Origin: Erythrobacter sp. F6033
GTDB lineage: Bacteria > Pseudomonadota > Alphaproteobacteria > Sphingomonadales > Sphingomonadaceae
Assembly (NCBI RefSeq): GCF_023016005.1
Contig: NZ_JALKAZ010000001.1
Location: 2,232,001-2,296,000, forward strand
Direction of reading: 5' to 3'
DNA length: 64,000 nucleotides
The stretch's first letter is position 1, and every line of letters starts with the position of its first letter. A program made the position numbers and the translations under genes. This document shows positions 34,159-41,920 of this stretch, piece after piece. The notes below the pieces were generated by a model. The model did not search any database. It saw only the letters and a program-made list of their open reading frames with translations, and was not told the DNA's origin.

Positions 34159-36039
34159 ATGAGTTTTGTCGGCAAAGTCTGGAAAGTTTTGGTCGGAGTG
34201 AAGGACGGTCTTGTCCTGATCTTTATGCTGCTTTTTTTCCTCGCTCTCTTTAGCCTTCTTTCCGCCAGCCCGAACCCCGGCCAGGTCCGCGACGGTGCGC
34301 TGTACATCGATATGTCTGGCTACGTTGTCGAAGAACGGTCTCAAGTAGATCCGATCGCGACCTTGCTCAGCGGCCAAGCCCCGCCAATTGAGCATCAGGC
34401 CCGCGATCTTGTCCGCGCATTGGACGCCGCCGCAGGCGATGACCGGATCAAAGCCGTTGTGATGGATCTCACCACTTTTATCGGTGGTGGTCAGGTTCAC
34501 ATGCAAGAAATTGGCGAAGCGATGGACCGCGTTCGCAAAACCGAAAAGCCGGTTTTCACATACGCCCTCGCTTACGGTGATGATCACATGCACCTCGCCG
34601 CCCATGCCAGCGAAGTCTGGGCCGACCCGCTTGGCGGCGCGATGATTGCCGGCCCCGGCGGCAGCAACCTGTATTACGCCGACCTTCTCGAGCGACTGAA
34701 TATCAACGCTCGCATCTACCGCGTCGGCACATTCAAGGCGGCTGTAGAGCCCTATTCGCGCAGCTCCATGTCTGATGAAGCTCGCGAAAATATTGGCGCG
34801 CTCTACGGAGCGCTGTGGGAAGAATGGCAAGCCAATGTCAAGAAAGCGCGCCCGTCAATTGATCTGGACCGTGTCACGAAAGACCCGGTCGCCTGGGTCG
34901 AAGAAAGCAGCGGCGATCTGGCCAAGGCCGCGCTCGCTGCGGGATTGGTGGACAAGCTCGGCGACAAAGTCGAATTTGGAACACGTGTCGCCGAAGTCGC
35001 TGGCGAAGATGATTGGAGCAAGAAGCCGGGCGCCTATGCCAAAAGCGATCTGACACCGTTTCTCGCCGACACAGCACCTTCCAAAAGTGGCAAAGCAATC
35101 GCGGTGGTGACTGTCGCCGGCGTGATCGTTGATGGAGAGGCTGGACCAGGAACTGCTGGCGGCACCCGCATCGCGAATTTGCTTGATGACGCTCTTGATG
35201 ATGACATCGCCGGGCTAGTGGTTCGCGTAAATTCGCCGGGTGGTTCGGTTCTCGCATCTGAAGAAATCCTGCGCGCCATCGACAGACACCGTGCCAAGGA
35301 CATCCCAGTCGCGGTTTCCTTTGCCAATGTCGCGGCGAGCGGCGGATACTGGGTCGCCACATCGAGCGACCGCATTTTCGCCCAGCCGGAAACAATCACC
35401 GGTTCGATTGGTGTGTTTGCCGTGCTGCCAACCTTCGAAGACGCGGCTGGCGAAATCGGGGTGAACGCCGATGGTTTCCGCACAACTCCACTATCGGGTC
35501 AGCCCGATTTGGTCGCGGGTTTGACGCCGGAAGTCGATGCTATCCTTCAAGCCTCGGTCACTGACACGTATAGCGATTTTCTGGACCGCGTGTCTAAGGC
35601 GCGCGGCAAGACCAATGCAGAAGTGGACACGATCGCACAGGGCCGCGTCTGGGACGGCGGCTCGGCGCGTCAATTGGGACTTGTCGATCAATTCGGCGGT
35701 CTTGACGATGCGCTCGCATGGGTAGCTGGCCAAGCCGAACTCGAAGAGGGAGACTGGCATCCCGTTTTCCTTGGTGAACAAGTTGCCGACTACAATTCGC
35801 TCATCCGCCAGCTCGTTTCAGCCGATGCGGCTCCAGCGGCCCGCTCCACTGACCTGTTCGCCCGTGCGGCAATCAATCGCGAAATGATGCTTTCGCGCAT
35901 TGCGGCGGACGTCGAACGCCTCACCGATGCGAGGGGAATTCAGGCCTATTGCCTCGAATGCCCGACAGATCTTCGGCCCAAATCTGGCAAAACTGCAGCG
36001 GGAATGATCGAAGTTTTTCGCGCTCTGGTGGCCAACTAA
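34159..36039 (+). CDS. sppA: Signal peptide peptidase SppA, 67K type
   Basis: A 626-residue protein with one N-terminal membrane anchor (about 18-38) and two tandem ClpP-like S49 halves. The catalytic lysine is in the first half (YRVGTFKAAVEPYSRSSMS) and the serine in the second (NVAASGGYWVATSSDRI), as in E. coli SppA (618 residues). It digests signal peptides left in the inner membrane after export. The gene is divergent from pyrB with a short gap. Confidence 0.95.
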   Translation: MSFVGKVWKVLVGVKDGLVLIFMLLFFLALFSLLSASPNPGQVRDGALYIDMSGYVVEERSQVDPIATLLSGQAPPIEHQARDLVRALDAAAGDDRIKAVVMDLTTFIGGGQVHMQEIGEAMDRVRKTEKPVFTYALAYGDDHMHLAAHASEVWADPLGGAMIAGPGGSNLYYADLLERLNINARIYRVGTFKAAVEPYSRSSMSDEARENIGALYGALWEEWQANVKKARPSIDLDRVTKDPVAWVEESSGDLAKAALAAGLVDKLGDKVEFGTRVAEVAGEDDWSKKPGAYAKSDLTPFLADTAPSKSGKAIAVVTVAGVIVDGEAGPGTAGGTRIANLLDDALDDDIAGLVVRVNSPGGSVLASEEILRAIDRHRAKDIPVAVSFANVAASGGYWVATSSDRIFAQPETITGSIGVFAVLPTFEDAAGEIGVNADGFRTTPLSGQPDLVAGLTPEVDAILQASVTDTYSDFLDRVSKARGKTNAEVDTIAQGRVWDGGSARQLGLVDQFGGLDDALAWVAGQAELEEGDWHPVFLGEQVADYNSLIRQLVSADAAPAARSTDLFARAAINREMMLSRIAADVERLTDARGIQAYCLECPTDLRPKSGKTAAGMIEVFRALVAN

Positions 36040-36095
36040 AGAGCCTTAGTTCGTTCGGAGTTTCGCGCTGCTTTCGCTCCGCTTACTCCGGACGG

Positions 36096-37301
36096 CTACT
36101 CGTGACGCAATGCGTCGATAGGATCGAGCTTTGAGGCTCGTCTGGCAGGATAATATCCGAAGACAATTCCCATTGCAGACGCGAAAACAAAGCTCAGAAT
36201 GTTGATGGTCGGATCGAAGACGAACGGCACGTCGATCACTCCCGCCAGAGAGACCGATGCGACAAACGCAAGCAACAGCCCGACGAGGCCCCCAAGCGCA
36301 CAAAGCACAACCGCCTCGGTCAAGAATTGCAGCCGGACCTCGCGGGCGAGCGCACCGATAGCCAATCGTATGCCGATCTCGCGAGTTCTCTCTGTTACCG
36401 AAACCAGCATGATGTTCATGATCCCGATGCCGCCAACGAGCAGGCTGATCGATGCAATCACCGCGACCATCGCAGTAAGGGCGCCGGTCACTGCGCCCAG
36501 AGCATCATTGACCTGCGCCGTATCGATCACGTTGAAATCATTGGCCTCTTCCGCCTGCAGCAATCGTCGCTCGCGTAGCAAATCAACCAATGATTTTTGG
36601 ATAGCAGACGAGAGATAGGCGCTGTCATATTTCACCACGAAATAGTCGACTGTGTCCGTCCCACGGAATCGCCGCTGCACAGTTTTCATGGGCATCATGA
36701 CGGTATCATCGTCATCAGCCCCGTTGCCGCCTTGGCCTCGCTCTTCGAGAACACCGACGACCGTACAAGACACCCCGCTCAGGCGCATCCTCTCACCGAC
36801 CGGGCTAACATCGGGTAGGAATATCTCCTCGCGGACTTTCGGGCCGAGCAAGCACACATTCTTGCCCGACGTTTCTTCATCGCTCGTGAACGCGCGCCCT
36901 TCAACCACTTCGATAGCTTGCGCCTGAAGGAATGCGCGATCCGCTCCGGTTATGCGCGTGTCCCAATCCTGACCGTTAAAAAAGGCCGTGGCGTTCGTGC
37001 TTACATTACCGGCAGCAACCTCCACTCCAGCAATCTGTTGCTCCACTGCGTCGACATCATCCTGATCGAAAGGCCGAACAGTCCCGCGATCGGTTCTGAC
37101 CGGGAAAACGATGAAATTGCTGGCGCCAAGCGACGAGATTTCGTCTTGCACCGATGCCGTCACACCATTCCCGAGTGTCACCATCGTTACGACCGCCGCG
37201 ACACCAATGATGATACCCAAGGTTGTCAGGATCGAACGCAGCAAATGCCTTCGGATTTCACGAAGAGCCAATAAGAGGGTTGCGCCGAATATGCCAAACA
37301 T
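36096..37301 (-). CDS. MacB-type ABC transporter permease
   Basis: The 401-residue protein has the MacB/FtsX layout: a first membrane helix near 20-42 (RSILTTLGIIIGVAAVVTMVTLG), a large periplasmic domain of about 220 residues (MacB_PCD), and three C-terminal helices (FtsX domain, GGIGIMNIMLVSVTERTREIG). In E. coli MacB the ATPase is fused to this part; here it is a separate gene overlapping by one base (TGATG). With the adaptor and outer-membrane gene upstream it forms a tripartite pump for macrolide-like compounds, peptides or siderophores. Confidence 0.9.
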   Translation of the reverse strand: MFGIFGATLLLALREIRRHLLRSILTTLGIIIGVAAVVTMVTLGNGVTASVQDEISSLGASNFIVFPVRTDRGTVRPFDQDDVDAVEQQIAGVEVAAGNVSTNATAFFNGQDWDTRITGADRAFLQAQAIEVVEGRAFTSDEETSGKNVCLLGPKVREEIFLPDVSPVGERMRLSGVSCTVVGVLEERGQGGNGADDDDTVMMPMKTVQRRFRGTDTVDYFVVKYDSAYLSSAIQKSLVDLLRERRLLQAEEANDFNVIDTAQVNDALGAVTGALTAMVAVIASISLLVGGIGIMNIMLVSVTERTREIGIRLAIGALAREVRLQFLTEAVVLCALGGLVGLLLAFVASVSLAGVIDVPFVFDPTINILSFVFASAMGIVFGYYPARRASKLDPIDALRHE

Positions 37302-38026
37302 CAGGCGTGATCCCCGATTGCGCCTTCGACACTGCGCGTGCCGCGTTCTGTCCGTTCAACCAGACCATCGCGGAAATGGATGATGGTTTTGGCAAATGCA
37401 GCCATCTCTTGCTCATGCGTCACCATGATAACCGTGATACCGCCGGAGTTAAGCCGGGCCAGCAGCTCCATAATCTCAACAGACCTCTCAGTGTCCAGAT
37501 TTCCGGTTGGCTCATCCGCCAGCAAGACGCTTGGGTCAGAAACCAACGCGCGGGCAATGGCTACGCGCTGTTGCTGCCCACCCGATAACTCGGCCGGAGT
37601 ATGCGTCGCCCATGGCGCGAGACCAACCTGATCCAGAGCGTGCATTGCTGCATCCCGCCGAACCGATTTCTTCTCACCGCGATAGAGTAACGGCAATTCA
37701 ACGTTTTCGAGCGCGGTTGTCCGCGAGAGCAGATTGAACCCTTGAAATACAAATCCAAGGTAGCGCCTGCGCAAGAGACTGCGTTGATCGCGATCAAGCC
37801 GCTGAACTTCGACGCCGCGAAAACGGAATATGCCATCGGTTGGCACGTCGAGACAGCCAAGAATATTCATCGTTGTCGACTTGCCCGAGCCCGAAGGTCC
37901 CATGATCGCGACAAACTGACCTTCATCGATCGTCAGATCCACGCCCTTTAAAGCTTGAAAGGCCGCAGCGCCCGATCCGAACACCTTGGTAATTCCTTCT
38001 AGCGCGATGAGCGGGGCTTCACTCAT
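37301..38026 (-). CDS. ABC transporter ATP-binding protein (MacB/LolD type)
   Basis: This 241-residue ATPase has Walker A GPSGSGKST, Q-loop FVFQGFNLLSR, signature LSGGQQQRVAIARAL, Walker B VLLADEPTGNLD and the switch histidine in VTHEQEMA. It is of the LolD/MacB subclass. It overlaps both neighbours: its start overlaps the adaptor stop by four bases (ATGA) and its stop overlaps the permease start, so the pump subunits are made together. Confidence 0.95.
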   Translation of the reverse strand: MSEAPLIALEGITKVFGSGAAAFQALKGVDLTIDEGQFVAIMGPSGSGKSTTMNILGCLDVPTDGIFRFRGVEVQRLDRDQRSLLRRRYLGFVFQGFNLLSRTTALENVELPLLYRGEKKSVRRDAAMHALDQVGLAPWATHTPAELSGGQQQRVAIARALVSDPSVLLADEPTGNLDTERSVEIMELLARLNSGGITVIMVTHEQEMAAFAKTIIHFRDGLVERTERGTRSVEGAIGDHA

Positions 38027-39342
38027 TCAGCTTGCGCTTTCACGCCGGTTACGACCTTTGCTCCGACTTCAAGTTCGTTCGATGTGACGGCGGTCAGCCG
38101 TCCGTCACTTCTGCCGGTCACAACCTGAACTGCGCGCAAGGTGCCGTCTTCCTGCAATATCTGCACTTGTTGTTTGCTGCCGACACCGATGCCCGCTTCC
38201 TGCTCTTGTTCTTCCAGCCCCACGCTCACCGAGAGCACACCTCCTTCTTCCTCATCTTCACGATCAGGGCGGAACCGCAGCGCAGCGTTGGGGACGAGCA
38301 AAGTTTTGCCCGTGGAATCGATCGCCACAGTTGCGGTTGCTGTCATTCCCGGACGGAGCAAACCTTCCGGATTCTGGACGATCAAGCGCGCTTCATAGCT
38401 CACCACCGCTCCTCCAGCCGCCGCAGCGCCCGGCGTTTCAACCGTATTGGCAGATGCGAGGTCGACACGCTGAACCTGCGCTGGAAACCGGCGCCCCGGA
38501 TAAGCATCGACTGTAAACGTTGCCTCCTGACCCGCTTCGACTTGACCGACATCAGCCTCATCAATCGAAACCCGTAGCTGCATCGCAGCGAGATCTTCCG
38601 CGATCACAAACAGCGTCACAGTGTTGAAGCTGGCGACAACAGTCTGACCGGGTTCAATTTGGCGTGCGAGGACAACCCCGGTGACGGGCGCGCGGATAAC
38701 CGCCCGGCTTCGCGTAGTCAGGTTGGCCCGCAAAGTCGCTTGAGCGGCTTGTATGTTGGCTTGAGCGGACCTGACGGCCGCCTGATCCCGCGCAACGGCC
38801 GCCTCTGCCTGTTCGAACTCAATCTGCGAAGGCACGCGCCCGCCGGAGAGTTCCCGAACTTCCTTGAGCCGGGTCAACTGAGCCTTATTCACATCAAGCG
38901 TAGCTTTCGCCTGAAGAAGACCGGCCTGTGCCGCATTAAGGTTAGCCCGCGCTTGCGCGATCTGCTGATCAATAATCTCGGTATTGATCACCGCAATCAC
39001 CTGACCGCGCGTCACTTGATCGTTTACATCGACCAATACCCGTTCCACCGGGCCGTTCACTTCTGAGCCGACGGTTACTTGGTTGGTCGGCCGCAAATTG
39101 CCAGTTGCCGTGACTGTCAGGTCCAGCGAACCTTCAGTCAATTCCTCGGTGATGTAAGACACGCCGGCATCGCCGCCGGAACATCGCGAAATCGCTAAAA
39201 GCAGCAACACAATGATGAGCGCAGGCAGCCAGAATTTCATCCAACGGCGCCAACGCGGGCGTTCTTTCTGACCCAAAAACTCGTCGACACTTTCAGGTTC
39301 GTCGTTTTCGATCGGTTCAGAATTATCCGATGCCATGCTCAT
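38023..39342 (-). CDS. Periplasmic adaptor (membrane fusion protein) of MacA type
   Basis: The 439-residue protein has an acidic cytosolic lead of about 35 residues, one membrane anchor (about 38-56), a lipoyl/barrel-sandwich domain, a long alpha-helical hairpin (about 115-210, rich in Ala/Gln) and a beta-barrel domain (LRVSIDEADVGQVEAGQEATFTVDAYPGR). It bridges the MacB-type permease and the TolC-like channel. The ATG at 39342 overlaps the TolC-like stop as ATGA; an ATG two codons later is also present. Confidence 0.92.
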   Translation of the reverse strand: MSMASDNSEPIENDEPESVDEFLGQKERPRWRRWMKFWLPALIIVLLLLAISRCSGGDAGVSYITEELTEGSLDLTVTATGNLRPTNQVTVGSEVNGPVERVLVDVNDQVTRGQVIAVINTEIIDQQIAQARANLNAAQAGLLQAKATLDVNKAQLTRLKEVRELSGGRVPSQIEFEQAEAAVARDQAAVRSAQANIQAAQATLRANLTTRSRAVIRAPVTGVVLARQIEPGQTVVASFNTVTLFVIAEDLAAMQLRVSIDEADVGQVEAGQEATFTVDAYPGRRFPAQVQRVDLASANTVETPGAAAAGGAVVSYEARLIVQNPEGLLRPGMTATATVAIDSTGKTLLVPNAALRFRPDREDEEEGGVLSVSVGLEEQEQEAGIGVGSKQQVQILQEDGTLRAVQVVTGRSDGRLTAVTSNELEVGAKVVTGVKAQAE

Positions 39343-40784
39343 TGCCCACTGTTCCCTTCAAGGATCATGTTTTCGGCTGGCAGACGCCAACCTCCGCCCA
39401 TCGAACGCGCCAATCGAATGTACGCTGCCGCGCGAGCGGCTTTGGCCGAAACTTCGGCCGTACGTGCGTTCAACAGCTGACTTTCGGCGCTAAGCAAAAC
39501 CTGAAAGTCGATAAGTCCGGCTTGATACTGGCTACGACCCAGCAGCGCCGCGTTGCGCGCGCCTTCGCTCGCTTCACCCAAGCTGATCACCCGCTCGTTA
39601 CTCGCTTTGAGGTCAAACGATGCAGTCTCGACATCCTCCAACGCGACCAGAATGGATTGACGCCATGCCGCCAGCGATCCATCCGCGACAGCCTCTGCCG
39701 TTTCGATCTGCGCCCGTGTGCGCCCGCCATCGAACAACAATTGCGTAACGCCCGCCAATACATTGCCCGTGATGACATCAAACAGATCACCGACGCCGAA
39801 TGACGTACTACCAATAGACCCCGTTAAGCGGACAAGCGGATACAATTGTGCCCGAGCGACCCCGATACGCTCCATATCAGCAGCAAGCTGCAATTCCGCA
39901 GCTCTGACATCTGGCCGCATCCGCAATGTGTCTGCGGGAGCACTAAGCGCGACAGAACTGATCGCCGAGGGAACGCCGCGTTGATCAGAAAGCAGCGCGT
40001 TGTAGACATCACCGGGCGCTTCACCAATCAGAGTTGAGATCGCGTTGGCTGTCGCGACAAGATCGCTTTCAAGCAAAGGAATGGATGCTGCGGTCTGCGC
40101 TCTTTGGGTCCGTGCCTGTTCGACATCCAGGCTGGAAACCAGCCCTGCCTGATTGCGCCATTGCGCGATCATCAGATTGTCGTCCTGATTGGCGAGCGAG
40201 GCGCGAGAAATCTCAAGCTGCGCCGCAATCGACCGTGCCGTGACAACTTGGGTCGCAACCGTGGCGATGATCACGCGCTCGGCATCAGCAGCAGTGTACC
40301 CCGCGGCGCGAAAATTCGCACGGGAAGCATCAATCGATCCGCTGATCCTGCCAAACAGATCTGCATCCCACGAGACGTCGGCATTGACTGAGAATTGAGC
40401 TTCGTCGCGCGCAAAGTCACCGATTTCACGCCCAATACCGCCACCTGCCGAAGCGGACGGTAGACGCGCCGATCGCGCGTCGCGCAACCCGGCCTTCGCA
40501 GCTCGCAAACGCGCCAATGCTTGGGCAATGTCGAGATTGCCCGTTCGGGCGCGAGCCACGTATTCGTCTATGAGCGGGTCATCAAGCCGATGCCAGTAAG
40601 CAGCAAGTTCAATCTGCTCCCCTGCGACATCCGGAAATGCCCATTGCTCCGGAATTGGCAAAGCTTGCTCAAGCGTCGGAGCGTCCATTCTCGGGAGCGA
40701 GCAAGCCTGCAACGACGAAAAGAGCAAAAGCGAAACGGTGAAAGCAGTGACACGCGAAGTGTGATTGCGGCGTATTCCCGTCAA
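39339..40784 (-). CDS. Outer-membrane efflux lipoprotein (NodT/TolC family)
   Basis: This 481-residue channel has a lipoprotein signal (SLLLFSSLQAC, Cys near 27) and two OEP repeats, each with long coiled helices (WDADLFGRISGSIDASRANFRAAGYTAADAE region and LYPLVRLTGSIG). It completes the tripartite exporter. TTG at 40784 is chosen as start because GAGGGGG lies eight bases upstream and it directly precedes the signal sequence; the frame stays open for 95 more codons upstream without family similarity. It is the first gene of the overlapping exporter operon. Confidence 0.88.
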   Translation of the reverse strand: MTGIRRNHTSRVTAFTVSLLLFSSLQACSLPRMDAPTLEQALPIPEQWAFPDVAGEQIELAAYWHRLDDPLIDEYVARARTGNLDIAQALARLRAAKAGLRDARSARLPSASAGGGIGREIGDFARDEAQFSVNADVSWDADLFGRISGSIDASRANFRAAGYTAADAERVIIATVATQVVTARSIAAQLEISRASLANQDDNLMIAQWRNQAGLVSSLDVEQARTQRAQTAASIPLLESDLVATANAISTLIGEAPGDVYNALLSDQRGVPSAISSVALSAPADTLRMRPDVRAAELQLAADMERIGVARAQLYPLVRLTGSIGSTSFGVGDLFDVITGNVLAGVTQLLFDGGRTRAQIETAEAVADGSLAAWRQSILVALEDVETASFDLKASNERVISLGEASEGARNAALLGRSQYQAGLIDFQVLLSAESQLLNARTAEVSAKAARAAAYIRLARSMGGGWRLPAENMILEGNSGQ

Positions 40785-41142
40785 TTCTCTTACCCCCTCA
40801 GACCAGCATGCATCGTGGCACCTATTGTCGGATAAGCAAGCCCTTGCAACGCATCGCGGGAAATTCTGTCGAAGGCAATTCTCAAAGCTAGCCCTACTTA
40901 GTAACCCAAGGTACCAGCACAAAGGCGCAAGGTGGTCTGCGAGTTGTATGCGTAGATGGTGCAAGAAAACGCGCCTTGCACTTAGCGGCGGCGTTGCTCG
41001 GTGGTCCATAGACTCCGCCGTTATCGAGCCGCTCGGACAGCGAGCATGACATCGCGTGGCTGCAGCCACTGCAGATATACCTCCAAAAACCTAGCCCCAT
41101 CTATCGCGACCAAAACAAGGCGCGCTTGCCAGCGCCGTTCAG
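40785..41142. other. 358-bp gap between the exporter operon and the TetR gene
   Basis: I see no coding sequence with family similarity here, no tRNA-like fold and no strong palindrome. The part nearest 40785 (GAGGGGG ribosome site at about 40793-40799) belongs to the exporter leader. The rest should hold the exporter promoter, but no consensus elements stand out. Confidence 0.5.
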
Positions 41143-41796
41143 CTATTTCCGCACAACACCTTGGGAAAGGAGGCGATTGACCACGCCAGCAATGTCTTCG
41201 GCCGAATGCTGCGCCCCCTTATCGTTATCGCCCCAAACCGCGAAGCGGAGGCCGACGAAGACGTTCATGCCCATAATCGCCCAAGCTTCGATTTCGCCAA
41301 GGTCATCGCGGAACTCACCCGTCTTTGAGGCGATAGCCAGGCGCCCTTTGATCCGCTCAGCGATCGTTTCATAATGCGTGCGATAACTCTCCGGGTCGAC
41401 GAATTCAGACTCATCGATGATTCGGTAGATTTCCTTGTGCTCGCGGGCAAAATCCAGAAATGCCGCCAGCGCTGCACGCTCAATCTCTAACGCATCCATA
41501 TCGTCCGACAACGCAGCCCGAGCGCTGCTTTTCACAGTGGCGCTCATGTCGGCGACAAGCGCGCGGAACAGCGCGTCCTTGCTATCGAAATAGGTGTAGA
41601 AACTGCCAAGCGCGACGCCAGCGCGCCGCGTGATGGAGCTCACGGAAGCTTCGTGAAAGCCTTTCTCACCAAACTCGATCGCCGAGGCATCGAGCAGTTT
41701 CCGCAATGTCTTGCGCCCACGCTCCGTCCGCGGGGCCTTGCCTACGCTTGCGCTCTGACCGTCGCTGTCCGCTTTGGTCTTTGTCTGACTGCTCAT
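41143..41796 (-). CDS. TetR/AcrR-family transcriptional repressor
   Basis: The 217-residue regulator has a disordered basic start (about 1-25) and a TetR DNA-binding domain at about 28-75: GRKTLRKLLDASAIEFGEKGFHEASVSSITRRAGVALGSFYTYFDSKDALF in short pieces shows the HTH plus FYTYF signature. The C-terminal part is an all-helical ligand domain. It is divergent from the TonB-dependent receptor, and a perfect palindrome lies between the starts, so it probably controls that receptor and itself. The start at 41796 (MSSQTKTK) excludes 27 upstream residues. Confidence 0.9.
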   Translation of the reverse strand: MSSQTKTKADSDGQSASVGKAPRTERGRKTLRKLLDASAIEFGEKGFHEASVSSITRRAGVALGSFYTYFDSKDALFRALVADMSATVKSSARAALSDDMDALEIERAALAAFLDFAREHKEIYRIIDESEFVDPESYRTHYETIAERIKGRLAIASKTGEFRDDLGEIEAWAIMGMNVFVGLRFAVWGDNDKGAQHSAEDIAGVVNRLLSQGVVRK

Positions 41797-41861
41797 GCGC
41801 ACTCCCGCCCGCTTTCTTTCCTGACGCCTAGGCAGGTTCTTCGCTTCACACAAGTCTGAAC

Positions 41862-41884
41862 TTGAAAGTTGGTTCAACTTTCAA
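41862..41884. promoter_or_regulatory. Probable TetR operator
   Basis: A perfect inverted repeat has 10-bp arms TTGAAAGTTG and CAACTTTCAA and a 3-bp spacer. It lies 37 bp before the receptor start and 66 bp before the TetR start, the classic place for a shared operator. A nested TGAAC/GTTCA pair overlaps it. Confidence 0.75.
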
Positions 41885-41920
41885 TATTGGGCACGATACA
41901 GGTTTGGAGAGGACCCCGAA

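Noticed and set aside
40785..41069. 95-codon N-terminal extension of the TolC-like gene
   Set aside because: The extension has Cys/Arg-rich random sequence, and a TTG with a strong ribosome site sits right before the lipoprotein signal.
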